This document shows positions 56,581 through 64,000 of a DNA stretch of 64,000 nucleotides, in pieces. Position numbers and translations under genes: made by a program. Source of the DNA: an uncultured Gilliamella sp. (lineage in GTDB: Bacteria; Pseudomonadota; Gammaproteobacteria; Enterobacterales; Orbaceae). The notes beneath the pieces are model-generated. The model did not search any database, was not told where the DNA came from, and was given only the letters and a program-made list of their open reading frames with translations. The DNA lies in the NCBI GenBank assembly GCA_945271295.1, contig CALYPG010000010.1, positions 1-64,000 on the forward strand, in the 5' to 3' direction. Each line of letters begins with the position of its first letter. The stretch's first letter is position 1.

Positions 56581-56889
56581 CGGAAAAGAGTAATGATATG
56601 TGTGTGTTATAACGTTATTTAATAATTAAATTTTATATTACGCTGTTTCAACTATTGAAAAAAATAGTCAAAAGTAGCGCGCGTTTTATACCATATTTTA
56701 TAAAAGATTACTAGCTTTATTTTTGTTATACACAATGTTAGGTATAAAAAGTTAGTTTGCATCATTGAATTGACAATAGAAGATATTAGTAGATACCCAT
56801 TAATAATTGGTTGTTTTATACTAAAACATATAGCTAACCTGAAACTTTTTTACAACTTATTTTCTTACCGGGAGTTAATAGCTAACACC

Positions 56890-56926
56890 ATAACAGCTCT
56901 GCTAGGTAAACCTACAGAACTGTTAT
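56890..56926 (-). terminator. Long hairpin after dacA
   Basis: ATAACAG, TCTG and TAGGT on one arm pair with ACCTA, CAGA and CTGTTAT on the other, with a single mismatch and one bulge, starting 9 bases after the dacA stop. There is no U-run, but the long stem makes a 3'-end function likely. Confidence 0.55.
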
Positions 56927-56935
56927 TCTATTTAA

Positions 56936-58117
56936 TTAACTAAATAATTTATGAAATTGTAAACATATCCAATCCCAAATACTGCCTAAAAATCCTGTTT
57001 CCTCTACATCCTGAAGTGCAACTAATGATTGTTCATTAATCACTTTATCATCTAGTAAAAACTGTATTTTACCTACGGTTGTACCCTTAGTTATAGGGGC
57101 ATAAATATAATCATTAGCAGTATATTGAACTTGAACATCAGCAGCACGACCTTTCGGTACAGTAAGATAAGCACCATTAATCACGCCTAAAGGAACTTTA
57201 TTTGCATCGCCATACCAAATTGATTTGTTAACTAATGGGATACCAGCTTTAATCGGATTAGCTGTTTCAAAAAAACGGAATCCCCAAACTAACAACTTTT
57301 TACTTTCTTCTTCACGTCCTTTAAAGGTTCGTCCCCCAAGCACCGCTGAAATTAAACGGGTATTACCATCAACAGCAGAAGCCACTAGGTTATAACCAGC
57401 AGCATTAGTATGGCCAGTTTTAATCCCGTCAACATTTAAAGTGGTGTCCCAGAGCAAACCATTACGATTTAATTGGGGTTTAGCTAGTGTATAAGTAAAC
57501 TCTTTTTCTTTGTAAATTGCATATTCTGTGGGTAAATCACGAATTAAAGCTTGCCCTAAAAATGCCATATCTTTGGCGGTAGTATATTGCCCTGGCGCAT
57601 CAAGTCCATGTACTGTTTCAAAATGGGTATGCTGTAACCCAATTTTTTTAGCATAATCATTCATCAAATTAACAAAAGCACCTTGGCTACCAGCAACATG
57701 CTCTGCCATAGCAATACATGCATCATTACCAGATTGAATAATAATCCCTTTATTAAGATTAGCAACCGATACCGTTTTACCCACTTCCAAAAACATCAAT
57801 GATGATCCCTTTAAAACCGGATTACCGGTTGCCCACGCATCTTTACTTACCGTAACCAAATCATCATTTTTTATACGCCCAGATTGTAAAGCCTGACCTA
57901 CCACATAACTGGTCATCATCTTAGTTAAACTAGCAGGATCGCGCTGTTGCTCTGCATTTGATTGCGCTAAAATTTCACCCGATTTAGCATCAATTAAGAT
58001 ATAAGCTGCGGCATCTAATTGCGGTATCGCTGGAGTAGAGAAGGTTATTTCAGCTGATGCAGAAGAACAAATGGTAAATGCGAATATCGCTAAAGAGGAT
58101 TTAAATTTTATTTTCAT
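56936..58117 (-). CDS. dacA: D-alanyl-D-alanine carboxypeptidase (PBP5-type)
   Basis: DacA trims the terminal D-Ala from peptidoglycan pentapeptides in the periplasm. The signal peptide covers residues 1-22. Catalytic motifs are SLTK (63-66), SGN in IIQSGNDAC, and KTG in [17 protein letters not shown]-terminal beta domain precedes an amphipathic membrane anchor ([16 protein letters not shown]). It lies 14 bases downstream of rodA, so it completes the mrdA-rodA-dacA elongation operon. The rlpA gene, which separates rodA and dacA in E. coli, is absent. Length 393 (E. coli 403). Confidence 0.95.
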   Translation of the reverse strand: MKIKFKSSLAIFAFTICSSASAEITFSTPAIPQLDAAAYILIDAKSGEILAQSNAEQQRDPASLTKMMTSYVVGQALQSGRIKNDDLVTVSKDAWATGNPVLKGSSLMFLEVGKTVSVANLNKGIIIQSGNDACIAMAEHVAGSQGAFVNLMNDYAKKIGLQHTHFETVHGLDAPGQYTTAKDMAFLGQALIRDLPTEYAIYKEKEFTYTLAKPQLNRNGLLWDTTLNVDGIKTGHTNAAGYNLVASAVDGNTRLISAVLGGRTFKGREEESKKLLVWGFRFFETANPIKAGIPLVNKSIWYGDANKVPLGVINGAYLTVPKGRAADVQVQYTANDYIYAPITKGTTVGKIQFLLDDKVINEQSLVALQDVEETGFLGSIWDWICLQFHKLFS

Positions 58118-58131
58118 TGATTAAAATTCCG

Positions 58132-59238
58132 TTAAATATTTTTAGTTAACATATATCGATGAGTGTGAATAGACATCATAATGCCAAAACTTGCCATTAA
58201 AACAACTAAGGATGAGCCACCATAACTAATTAGCGGTAATGGTACACCAACTACTGGTAAGATGCCACTAACCATGCCAATATTGATAAATACATAAATA
58301 AAGAAAACTAAAATAAGACCGCCTGCTAATATTCGTCCAAAAGTAGTATGTGCTTGTGAAGCTATAATCAGTCCGCGCGCAATTAAGCATAAAAATAAAA
58401 CTAATAATATAATCGAACCAACAAAACCAAACTCTTCAGCAATAACTGAGAAGATAAAATCAGTATGTCGTTCAGGTAAAAATTCTAACTGGGATTGCGT
58501 GCCATCACACCAACCTTTACCACCTATACCACCAGAACCTATTGCAATTTTTGATTGTATAATATGGTAACCTGTACGCAGTGGATCGCTTTCAGGATTA
58601 AATAACCTTAAAACTCTTTCTCGTTGGTAGGGATACATTAAAAAAAACCACATAAAAGGTAAAAAAGCAGCAATTAAAATTAAAGCAATGACAATAAATC
58701 GCCAGTCAATACCTGCTAAAAAAATAATGAAAATTCCAGACATTACAATCAAAATCGCAGTACCTAAATCAGGTTGCATGGCAACAAGTAAAGTTGGCAC
58801 ACCGATAATAGCCAATGTTTGTAAGGTGGTTTTTAAAGGAGGAGGACACCCTTCACGATTAATAAATTTTGCCACCATTAATGGTACTGCAATTTTAGCA
58901 ATTTCAGAAGGTTGAAAACGTAATACGCCCAAATCTAACCATCGTTGTGCACCTTTACTGGTATAACCAAAAATATCCACTAATAATAAAATAACAATAC
59001 AAATTATATAAAGAAGAGGTGCCCATTTTTCATAGGTTCTAGGCGAAAACTGAGCAAAAATAATCATGACAAAATAACCAAGCAATATTTGCGCGACACG
59101 TCTTTGCATCATATCAATATCTTGACCACTAGCACTCCAAAGTATATAAAGACTATAACTAAGCAATAAAGTAATAAATAGAAAAAAAAGTGGGTCGAGG
59201 TGTATTTTATCCCAAAACGATTTCTTTATATTATTCAT
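58132..59238 (-). CDS. rodA: Peptidoglycan glycosyltransferase RodA
   Basis: RodA is the SEDS-family glycan polymerase of the rod complex and works with PBP2. The 368-residue protein (E. coli 370) has about ten membrane helices and the SEDS hallmarks [32 protein letters not shown] (catalytic Asp region), [20 protein letters not shown] and [15 protein letters not shown] [13 protein letters not shown]. It starts 2 bases after the mrdA stop. Confidence 0.96.
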   Translation of the reverse strand: MNNIKKSFWDKIHLDPLFFLFITLLLSYSLYILWSASGQDIDMMQRRVAQILLGYFVMIIFAQFSPRTYEKWAPLLYIICIVILLLVDIFGYTSKGAQRWLDLGVLRFQPSEIAKIAVPLMVAKFINREGCPPPLKTTLQTLAIIGVPTLLVAMQPDLGTAILIVMSGIFIIFLAGIDWRFIVIALILIAAFLPFMWFFLMYPYQRERVLRLFNPESDPLRTGYHIIQSKIAIGSGGIGGKGWCDGTQSQLEFLPERHTDFIFSVIAEEFGFVGSIILLVLFLCLIARGLIIASQAHTTFGRILAGGLILVFFIYVFINIGMVSGILPVVGVPLPLISYGGSSLVVLMASFGIMMSIHTHRYMLTKNI

Positions 59239-59240
59239 TA

Positions 59241-61187
59241 TTAATCTTCTTGTCCTGTATTATCTGATGGTGAATCATCTATTTCTGTTGAATTATCACC
59301 TAGCAGGTAATAATCTAGTATTTTACGAGCCACAGCACCACCATTTGAACTACCACCACCACCATTTTCTAATACAATAGCTAAAGCAATCTTTGGCTTA
59401 TCATAAGGTGCATAAGCTACAAATAAAGCATGATCGCGTAGGTGTTCTGGAATTTTATGCGCATTATAAACTTCATCTTGTTTTAAACTATACACCTGCG
59501 CTGTACCAGACTTACCTGCCGCTTGATATTTGGCATCGGCATAAATTTTTCTTGCTGTCCCACGCGATCCAAACATAACGCGATGCATACCTTCTTTAGC
59601 TATCGCCCAATAACTAGGATTAACATCAATTAAACTATTAGTTTCTTTAAATTGATCTTGTTTAATCGATGGCTGATTTTGATCAGTATTTAAAATATCA
59701 CTCTTTTTGTAGAGTAAAAAATGTGGGGTATAGGTTTTACCATTATTAATCAAAATGGTTAACGCTTTAGCCATTTGCATTGGTGTTGCCGTCCAATACC
59801 CTTGACCAATACCGACAGGAATTGTATCACCTTGTAACCAAGATTTTTTATAGCGTTTTAATTTCCACTCACGACTAGGCATAACGGCTCGTGTTTCTTC
59901 GTTAGGCGAGATATCAATGCCGGTTCGTTCACCATAACCAAACTTACTCATCCATAATTTTAAACGATCAATGCCCATATCATAGGCAACTTGATAAAAA
60001 TAAGTATCAACCGATTCTTCTATCGCTTTTAATACATCTACACGGCCATGTCCCCATTTCAGCCAATCTCGATAGCGCTTCTCCGTTCCCGGTAATTGCC
60101 ACCATCCCGGATCATTAACTACACTTTTCGGGCTTACCACGCCTTCACTAAGTGCAGCAATAGAAATATACGGTTTAACAGTTGAAGCAGGTGGATAAGC
60201 ACCTAATAACGCTCGATTGTATAATGGTTTATCAGGATCATTAAGTAATTCACTGTATTTGTTACGAGATATTCCACTAACAAAAGGGTTAGAATCGTAA
60301 CTCGGACTGGAAACTAATGCTAAAATTTCCCCATTATTAGGATCTATGGCAACTACAGCCGCTTTACGACCAGCAAGTAATTGCTCTATATAAAGTTGTA
60401 ATTTGAGATTAATCGATAAGTAAATATCTTCACCAGCTTTAGGTGGGTGATGGTTAAGTTGGCGAACAATACGCCCTCGATTATTTACTTCAACTTCTTC
60501 ATAACCGGGTTTACCATGAAGTACCTCTTCATAATACTTTTCAATCCCCATTTTACCGATATTTGGCGTTGCAATATAATCACTCGCTTTGTTTTCATCC
60601 TCTAAACGTTGTTTGTCTTGATTATTAATTTTAGAAATATAACCAATAATATGTGTCAGTGAGGCGCCAAAAGGATAATAACGATGTTGTATACCGACAA
60701 TTGAAACAAATGGAAAACGATGTTGATCGATAACAAAACGAGCTATTTGTTTATTTGTTAGATTCTCTTTAAGGGGTACCGGGCGATGTGCTTTATAATT
60801 ACGACGCTCTTTTTGGAAATTTTCAATATCTTCATCAGTTAAATCAACTATATTTTTTAATTCATCGAATTGTTCATTAATATTTTTAATTTTATCAGGA
60901 ATAATATTAAGCTGATAAGTGATATTATTGATAGCTAATGCGGTACCATTGCGGTCGTAAATCATACCACGACTAGCAGGAACAGGAATTATCTCGATAC
61001 GATTATTATTGGATTTAGTACTGTAATAACTAAAATTAGAAATTTGGAGATTCGCTAAATTAATAAGTAAAACGATGACCAATAAAATGATCACAACAAA
61101 AGAAAACAGAGCTCTACGCATAAACAGATTAGCTTCTGCTGAGTGATCTCGAATTTCGGCTCTATTTTTGTTATGTGCAATAGAGAT
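59241..61187 (-). CDS. mrdA: Penicillin-binding protein 2, apparent non-canonical start
   Basis: PBP2 is the transpeptidase that cross-links new glycan for rod elongation. The protein has an N-terminal membrane helix, a pedestal domain ([10 protein letters not shown]) and the transpeptidase domain with PPASTVKPY (nucleophile Ser), KSGTAQVY and [10 protein letters not shown]. The first ATG (61119-61121) gives 626 residues, but the frame stays open upstream and encodes [11 protein letters not shown] before MRRAL, matching RDYTAESALFVRRAL of E. coli. No ATG, GTG or TTG lies in that part. An AAGGAG at 61195-61200 sits 7 bases before ATC 61185-61187 (ATT at 61188-61190), directly after an in-frame stop. 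An ATC or ATT start is therefore proposed, giving about 648 residues (E. coli 633). Confidence 0.85.
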   Translation of the reverse strand: MSIAHNKNRAEIRDHSAEANLFMRRALFSFVVIILLVIVLLINLANLQISNFSYYSTKSNNNRIEIIPVPASRGMIYDRNGTALAINNITYQLNIIPDKIKNINEQFDELKNIVDLTDEDIENFQKERRNYKAHRPVPLKENLTNKQIARFVIDQHRFPFVSIVGIQHRYYPFGASLTHIIGYISKINNQDKQRLEDENKASDYIATPNIGKMGIEKYYEEVLHGKPGYEEVEVNNRGRIVRQLNHHPPKAGEDIYLSINLKLQLYIEQLLAGRKAAVVAIDPNNGEILALVSSPSYDSNPFVSGISRNKYSELLNDPDKPLYNRALLGAYPPASTVKPYISIAALSEGVVSPKSVVNDPGWWQLPGTEKRYRDWLKWGHGRVDVLKAIEESVDTYFYQVAYDMGIDRLKLWMSKFGYGERTGIDISPNEETRAVMPSREWKLKRYKKSWLQGDTIPVGIGQGYWTATPMQMAKALTILINNGKTYTPHFLLYKKSDILNTDQNQPSIKQDQFKETNSLIDVNPSYWAIAKEGMHRVMFGSRGTARKIYADAKYQAAGKSGTAQVYSLKQDEVYNAHKIPEHLRDHALFVAYAPYDKPKIALAIVLENGGGGSSNGGAVARKILDYYLLGDNSTEIDDSPSDNTGQED

Positions 61188-61217
61188 AATAATACTCCTT
61201 TAGATACTTTCTATATG

Positions 61218-62225
61218 TTATTGCTGATGATTTTGTTGAGCATCCCATTTTTCATAAGCATTGACTATTCTAGCAACTACAGGGTGACGAACCACATCTT
61301 CACTATTAAAAAAATTGAAGCTAATTTCATCAACTTGACTTAATACTTCTATGGCATGGCGTAACCCTGATTTTTGCTGACGAGGTAAATCAATCTGAGT
61401 AATGTCTCCAGTTATCACGGCTTTAGAATTAAAACCAATACGAGTTAAAAACATCTTCATTTGTTCGATCGTAGTATTTTGGCTTTCATCAAGAATAATA
61501 AAGGCATCATTAAGCGTTCGTCCACGCATGTAAGCAAGCGGTGCTACTTCAATCACACTTTTCTCAATAAGTTTTTCGACTTTTTCAAACCCTAGCATCT
61601 CAAATAATGCATCATAAAGTGGACGTAAATAAGGATCGACTTTTTGACTTAAATCACCTGGCAAAAATCCCAGTTTCTCTCCAGCTTCAACTGCAGGACG
61701 GGTTAAAATAATTCGACGAATTTGCTGTTTTTCAAGAGCATCAACAGCTGCTGCCACAGCTAAATACGTTTTACCGGTTCCGGCCGGACCAATACCAAAA
61801 CAGATGTCATAATCTAATACGTGAGCAATATATTGCGCTTGATTAGGTGTTCTTGGTTTGATAATGCCTCGTTTAGTTTTAATCATCACTAATTTGCCAC
61901 CATGATGATCTATATAAGCAGGTAAATGCTCATTGGCTTTTTCAAGGGCACCTGATTCTTTAATCGCTAAATGAATCTGTTCTGGTTCAATTTCAATAAT
62001 GTTATTTTTGATTTTAGTTTGTTTATACAGTGTTTGTAATATTTCATCTACAGCTTTGACACAGATAACATCACCAGTGATTGAAAATAAATTACCACGA
62101 TGATTAATTTCGACACCAAGCCGACGTTCAAGTTGTTTTATATTATCGTTATGAGGACCACAAAGACTATTAAGCCTTTGGTTATCAGCTGGTTCAAGTA
62201 CTGTTTCATGTGTCACTATATTCAA
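61218..62225 (-). CDS. ybeZ: PhoH-like ATPase YbeZ
   Basis: YbeZ is a PhoH-family ATPase linked to the RNase YbeY and to RNA metabolism. The 335-residue protein (E. coli 346) has a KH-like N-terminal part (NIKQLERRLGVEINHRGNLF), Walker A FGIGPAGTGKTYLAVAAA near residue 140 and Walker B FIILDESQNTT. In E. coli it is followed by ybeY, ybeX and lnt; here mrdA follows instead. It lies downstream of miaB as in E. coli, but with a zinc-ribbon gene between them. Confidence 0.95.
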   Translation of the reverse strand: MNIVTHETVLEPADNQRLNSLCGPHNDNIKQLERRLGVEINHRGNLFSITGDVICVKAVDEILQTLYKQTKIKNNIIEIEPEQIHLAIKESGALEKANEHLPAYIDHHGGKLVMIKTKRGIIKPRTPNQAQYIAHVLDYDICFGIGPAGTGKTYLAVAAAVDALEKQQIRRIILTRPAVEAGEKLGFLPGDLSQKVDPYLRPLYDALFEMLGFEKVEKLIEKSVIEVAPLAYMRGRTLNDAFIILDESQNTTIEQMKMFLTRIGFNSKAVITGDITQIDLPRQQKSGLRHAIEVLSQVDEISFNFFNSEDVVRHPVVARIVNAYEKWDAQQNHQQ

Positions 62226-62249
62226 AAAATAATCCTCTAATAATTAATA

Positions 62250-62729
62250 TCAATCACTAAGACGTTGTTCACATAAAGAACATTTTTCAACACCCTTCAA
62301 AAAATCCATATTACATTGATGACAAGTAACGATGTTACCAGCGACAATATGGTTAACTGCATTGGTAGATTGTTCCTCATCCAATCCCTGAGATTTTAAT
62401 TTGTTAACTAGCATTGATATTGGTGTGCCACTTTTTAGTTCTTGTTCTACATAAGAAGCTACTTGATCTTCAAATGTTGGTGGTACATATTCTAAAACTT
62501 TTTCATTATATTCAGATTTACAGTGATTGCATTTAATATATCTACCCAAAGTTTGATAACTAAAAATAGGGATAAAAAATAAAGTGAAATATTTAGCAAC
62601 TTTTACTCCGGTATATCGTTGTTGTTTTACATCACTAGTAATATTTTCGTTCGCACAACATGAAGGACAATTGAACTGTCCTCTTGTTTCATCAACGTGT
62701 CGTCCAGAAGTTCCAAATATAATAAACAT
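62250..62729 (-). CDS. Zinc-ribbon protein, membrane-associated
   Basis: I recognise the architecture but no named gene. The 159-residue protein has four Cys pairs: CPSC and CNHC near the N-terminus and CHQC and CSLC near the C-terminus, likely two zinc ribbons. A hydrophobic segment (KYFTLFFIPIFSY, residues about 48-60) lies between the first two pairs, as in bacterial proteins annotated as zinc-ribbon domain proteins. The middle (about 85-125) reads as helices (EDQVASYVEQELKSG). It is wedged between miaB and ybeZ, which are adjacent in E. coli. The function is unknown. Confidence 0.6.
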   Translation of the reverse strand: MFIIFGTSGRHVDETRGQFNCPSCCANENITSDVKQQRYTGVKVAKYFTLFFIPIFSYQTLGRYIKCNHCKSEYNEKVLEYVPPTFEDQVASYVEQELKSGTPISMLVNKLKSQGLDEEQSTNAVNHIVAGNIVTCHQCNMDFLKGVEKCSLCEQRLSD

Positions 62730-62809
62730 TTTATTTTCCTTTATTCCATTACATTATTATTTTTACTATTTATATTGATAAAATAGTTAATTTTTTTACT
62801 GTCATTGTT

Positions 62810-64000
62810 TTAAGGTTGATAAATACCTACCCCTAAATCATTTTCTTTACGGGTACGCGATATAACTGACATTGGTGATTCACTAACTCGTAAATCCATG
62901 TCTTCTTCGGTACGAACTACTTTGCCTCGTAATGAATTTGGATAGATATCAGTAATTTCAACATCCACAAATTTGCCAATCATATCAAGATGCCCTGCAA
63001 AATTAACAATACGATTATTTTCAGTACGACCAGTCAACTCCATAATATCCTTTTTAGATGGACCTTCAACTAAAATACGTTGTACTGTATTTAACATCTG
63101 GCGGCTATATTGCATTGCTTGTTGATTAATACGTTCTTGTAGAATATATAAGCGTTGTTTTTTCTCATCTTCTGAGACATTGTCTTCCATCTCGGCAGCG
63201 GGTGTACCAGGACGAGCTGAGTAAACGAAGCTATAGCTTAAATCAAAATTAACATCCGCTATTAACTTCATTGTTTGTGCAAAATCTTCCTGTGTTTCAC
63301 CAGGGAAACCAACGATAAAATCTGAACTTATTTGAATATCTGGACGTACTTTCCGTAATTTGCGAATAATGGATTTATACTCTATTGCAGTATGCGTTCG
63401 TTTCATTAAATTTAGTACCCGATCTGAACCACTTTGTACCGGTAAATGTAAAAAATTAACCAGTTCAGGAGTGTCACGATAAACATCAATAATATCATCA
63501 GTAAATTCAATTGGGTGACTAGTGGTAAAACGAATACGATCAATCCCATCGATAGCAGCAACTAATCGTAACAATTCAGCAAATGAACAAATATCACCAT
63601 CAAACGTTGATCCACGGTATGCATTAACATTCTGACCAAGTAAATTAACCTCACGCACGCCCTGCTCAGCCAGTTGAGCTATTTCATAAATAACATCATC
63701 ACAAGGCCTACTCACTTCTTCACCTCGGGTATAAGGCACAACACAATAGGTACAATATTTATTACACCCTTCCATGATCGATACAAATGCGGTTGGACCT
63801 TCACTCCGCGGTTCAGGTAGCCGATCGAATTTTTCTATTTCTGGAAAACTCACATCCACAACATGATTACCGTTACCACTTCTAACTTGTTCAATCATTT
63901 CCGGTAAACGATGGAAGGTTTGTGGTCCAAAAATGATATCCACAAAAGGGGCGCGCTTGCGAATGTGAGCACCTTCTTGAGAAGCAACACAGCCACCAAC
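62810..64000 (-). CDS. miaB: tRNA-2-methylthio-N6-dimethylallyladenosine synthase MiaB (5' end outside window)
   Basis: MiaB is a radical-SAM methylthiotransferase that adds the methylthio group to i6A37 of tRNAs. Only the C-terminal 397 codons are inside the window; the frame runs off at 64000 with [21 protein letters not shown], whose Cys is one ligand of the auxiliary cluster. The radical-SAM Cys triad CNKYCTYC follows near ORF residue 60 of the visible part, then [19 protein letters not shown] and [17 protein letters not shown]-terminal TRAM domain (about the last 70 residues) ends it. Complete MiaB has about 474 residues. Confidence 0.96.
   Translation of the reverse strand, partial: VGGCVASQEGAHIRKRAPFVDIIFGPQTFHRLPEMIEQVRSGNGNHVVDVSFPEIEKFDRLPEPRSEGPTAFVSIMEGCNKYCTYCVVPYTRGEEVSRPCDDVIYEIAQLAEQGVREVNLLGQNVNAYRGSTFDGDICSFAELLRLVAAIDGIDRIRFTTSHPIEFTDDIIDVYRDTPELVNFLHLPVQSGSDRVLNLMKRTHTAIEYKSIIRKLRKVRPDIQISSDFIVGFPGETQEDFAQTMKLIADVNFDLSYSFVYSARPGTPAAEMEDNVSEDEKKQRLYILQERINQQAMQYSRQMLNTVQRILVEGPSKKDIMELTGRTENNRIVNFAGHLDMIGKFVDVEITDIYPNSLRGKVVRTEEDMDLRVSESPMSVISRTRKENDLGVGIYQP

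Overview
The window is chromosomal DNA from an AT-rich gammaproteobacterium. Almost every core protein reads as a diverged but close relative of the E. coli protein (LpxA, FabZ, CarAB, SlmA, Dut, RpsB, MrdA). The low GC, a csc-type sucrose locus and an Enterobacterales/Pasteurellales-like gene set fit the Orbaceae, the Gilliamella/Orbus group of insect-gut symbionts. That placement is an inference from recall; no database search was possible.

Layout. 1-5.6 kb: tusDC (tRNA thiolation) and a lipoprotein FkpA on the minus strand, divergent from fabZ-lpxA-lpxB-rnhB, then yiiX. 5.7-12.3 kb: ndh, an HlyD-type fusion protein with two ABC-2 permeases and no ATPase gene, menA and rraA. 12.4-18.6 kb: dprA, def, a large secreted protein with a lectin-like C-terminus, grpE with a decayed copy of its own 3' end next to it, nadK and pgpA. 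18.7-24.3 kb: argF divergent from carAB, with ARG boxes between them. 24.4-28.6 kb: an accessory patch with an FAH-family enzyme, a 230-bp duplicated piece of a NADAR gene, orphan ORFs, gene fragments, an IS3 transposase relic and the intact NADAR gene. 28.7-34 kb: a Fur-box-associated TonB receptor, methyltransferase and MFS operon with a divergent AraC regulator, then initiator tRNA-fMet. 34-39 kb: metE-metF and a Fur-boxed mntH. 39.4-45.2 kb: recN (LexA box), coaBC, dut, slmA, mscS and cysE. 45.3-51.1 kb: a sucrose locus, cscB, cscR, cscA, cscK and an acetyltransferase, with repeated TTAACGTTAA operators and a perfect CRP site. 51.2-56.5 kb: rpsB-tsf-pyrH-frr-[deoC]-dxr. 56.9-64 kb: miaB, a zinc-ribbon gene, ybeZ, mrdA, rodA and dacA.

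How the genes work together. Most of the window is housekeeping: lipid A and fatty acid synthesis, arginine/pyrimidine carbamoyl phosphate supply, methionine synthesis, cell-wall elongation, translation and DNA repair. Regulation is legible in several places: tandem ARG boxes before carA, a sigma-32-like promoter before grpE, a LexA box before recN, Fur boxes before mntH and the TonB receptor, and CRP plus CscR operators at the sucrose locus.

The best candidates for something new are the TonB receptor/methyltransferase/MFS/AraC module, the apparent non-canonical ATC/ATT start of mrdA, the NADAR-flanked accessory patch, and the ATPase-less HlyD/ABC-2 operon.
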